A DNA stretch of 5,679 bases, from contig JBDREF010000046.1 of NCBI GenBank assembly GCA_043820045.1, forward strand, positions 1 to 5,679, in the 5' to 3' direction. This stretch comes from JBDREF01 sp043820045. GTDB lineage: Bacteria > Planctomycetota > Phycisphaerae > Sedimentisphaerales > Anaerobacaceae. The first letter of the stretch is position 1, and the number at the start of each line of letters is the position of its first letter. The translations under genes and the position numbers were made by a program. The notes under the pieces were generated by a model. The model worked only from the letters and a program-made list of their open reading frames with translations. It searched no databases and was not told the DNA's origin. This document shows, one piece after another, positions 4,663 through 5,679 of this stretch.

Positions 4663-5679
4663 TCATTTAGCGGGCAGGCCGTCCAGGTTCTTTTTGACCT
4701 GCTCGGCGTAGCGGCTGTCCGGATAGAGGCTCACAAAACTCATCAAAGTCGCCCTCACCTGCTCCAGGTACTGCTTTTTCAGTTCCGGATTTGACTCGCC
4801 GTACTGACGCCACATGCTGATTTTCAGCAGTCCCAGTTCGTACAGCGCCAGCATCCCGGCATCGGTCTGTTGGTACTCCTTGTGCAGCTCGCCGAGTTTC
4901 TCGGCGCGATGCTGTTCGTCGGCGACAAGTTTTGCCTGGGCGAGAAGTATGTCGTCACGAAGCCGGTCGCCCTCCTCTGTTTGTTCGAGCAGCCCGTCGA
5001 GCTGCTGGGCGTAACCGGAGGCGTGTGGATTCAGCATCACGAATCTTGTCAACCGCTCGAAGGAGCCCGGCTCGTCAGTCCGGTTCTGGGGGCTTATTAG
5101 TATCCGCAACTGATCCAATCTTCTTTGCAGATCATCGAGCTTTGGCAGCGTCATTACGGAATCCGCCGGCGGGCGAAACAGGCCGGACAGTTTTCCGGAC
5201 GGTTCCTTTTCCGCTTCGAGCAGTTTCGCTCGCTCGGCATCGAGCATAGCCTGGGCCTCGGTCAGAAGCTCTTGAGTCTGTTTGAATACGCCTCGGCCGG
5301 CCTGATGCCAGGCGACGCGCCATCTTGCTTCGATCGATTCGGGGCTGTTCGCGAAATCCCGGTACAACATCCACCAGATCTTTCTCGCTCTTTCATGCGG
5401 GTAATCGCTGTAGAAGTGCAGAATTTCCTTGGCGCCCAGCAGATTCGTGTCGGGGCTGTATTCGGTCAGGATACCTTTGTAGTAAAGGGCTATCGGCATC
5501 CGGCGGCTGTTGAGGCGCTTGTTAATGAACAAATCATACTGAAGTATGAGATCGTCTTTTTTCTTTTGATACTTCAGCTCCGGCGGCACTATGAACCAGC
5601 TTGGCCAGCGGTCGTAACTCAGCCGTTCCTGAATTTCTCTTTTCAATTCCGCACGGCGTGCTATCGGATCGGCGGGATA
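4663..5679 (-). CDS. TPR/BamD-like helical-repeat protein, C-terminal part (N-terminus beyond window)
   Basis: The frame is open from the window edge at 5679 to the TGA at 4663-4665, giving 338 residues of a longer protein. A TTG at 5646 could be read as a start, but the 11 codons before it (PADPIARRAELKRE...) continue the same charged helical style. A true start outside the window is therefore more likely. The protein is almost entirely amphipathic helix, rich in Glu, Arg, Leu and Gln. Helical pairs resembling tetratricopeptide repeats are visible at about residues 98-142 (ARKIWWMLYRDF, then SPESIEARWRVAWHQAGRG) and 265-335. The end, SLYPDSRYAEQVKKNLDGL, is the YPDS/A-type pattern seen in TPR_6/BamD-like repeats. 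No catalytic motif or transmembrane segment is visible in the part seen. Such proteins usually act as scaffolds, often at the cell envelope; the specific partner is unknown. It lies 164 bp upstream of the cyclase, probably in a separate transcript. Confidence 0.85.
   Translation of the reverse strand, partial: YPADPIARRAELKREIQERLSYDRWPSWFIVPPELKYQKKKDDLILQYDLFINKRLNSRRMPIALYYKGILTEYSPDTNLLGAKEILHFYSDYPHERARKIWWMLYRDFANSPESIEARWRVAWHQAGRGVFKQTQELLTEAQAMLDAERAKLLEAEKEPSGKLSGLFRPPADSVMTLPKLDDLQRRLDQLRILISPQNRTDEPGSFERLTRFVMLNPHASGYAQQLDGLLEQTEEGDRLRDDILLAQAKLVADEQHRAEKLGELHKEYQQTDAGMLALYELGLLKISMWRQYGESNPELKKQYLEQVRATLMSFVSLYPDSRYAEQVKKNLDGLPAK

Noticed and set aside
5644..5646. TTG at 5646 as the true start of the helical-repeat protein
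   Set aside because: The frame is open to the window edge with similar helical, charged sequence before it, and no clear ribosome binding site precedes the TTG. The gene is more likely cut by the window.

Overview
The window looks like chromosomal DNA from a planctomycete, most likely an uncultivated Phycisphaerae / Sedimentisphaerales-type lineage. This is inferred from gene content, not from a marker gene. The content is a twin-arginine-exported Gfo/Idh/MocA oxidoreductase behind a HEAT-repeat protein, a cobalamin-type radical SAM enzyme, a diguanylate cyclase with a heptanucleotide repeat inside its GGDEF domain, and the tail of a large helical-repeat protein. GC is moderate to high. No RNA gene, CRISPR array, transposase or phage gene was seen.

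Layout, left to right. (1) 1-1538, minus strand: a HEAT-repeat protein (900-1538) followed after 80 bp by a Gfo/Idh/MocA oxidoreductase (819 down to the window edge, C-terminus missing). A good sigma-70-like promoter at 1593-1621 can drive both. (2) 1539-1781: divergent intergenic region holding that promoter and a second one (1719-1745) for the opposite strand. (3) 1782-3197, plus strand: a solitary B12-binding-domain radical SAM protein. It has its own promoter and ribosome binding site and is the only plus-strand gene. An 11-bp direct repeat flanks it (1682-1692 and 3363-3373). (4) 3198-3373: convergent intergenic region with an 18-bp near-perfect palindrome and no convincing intrinsic terminator. 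(5) 3374-4498, minus: a diguanylate cyclase with a degenerate receiver-like N-terminus and a GGDEF domain interrupted by a low-complexity insert. Its upstream region has a promoter-like element with an 18-bp palindrome at the expected transcription start. (6) 4663-5679, minus: the C-terminal 338 residues of an alpha-helical, TPR/BamD-like protein whose start lies outside the window.

The genes do not form one pathway. The HEAT/oxidoreductase pair probably forms a small operon linked to sugar or polyol metabolism at the cell envelope. The cyclase is a signalling gene that appears to have its own control. The radical SAM gene may be an independently acquired cassette. The two most distinctive observations are the 7-nt-period repeat embedded in frame in the GGDEF domain and the palindrome at the cyclase promoter.
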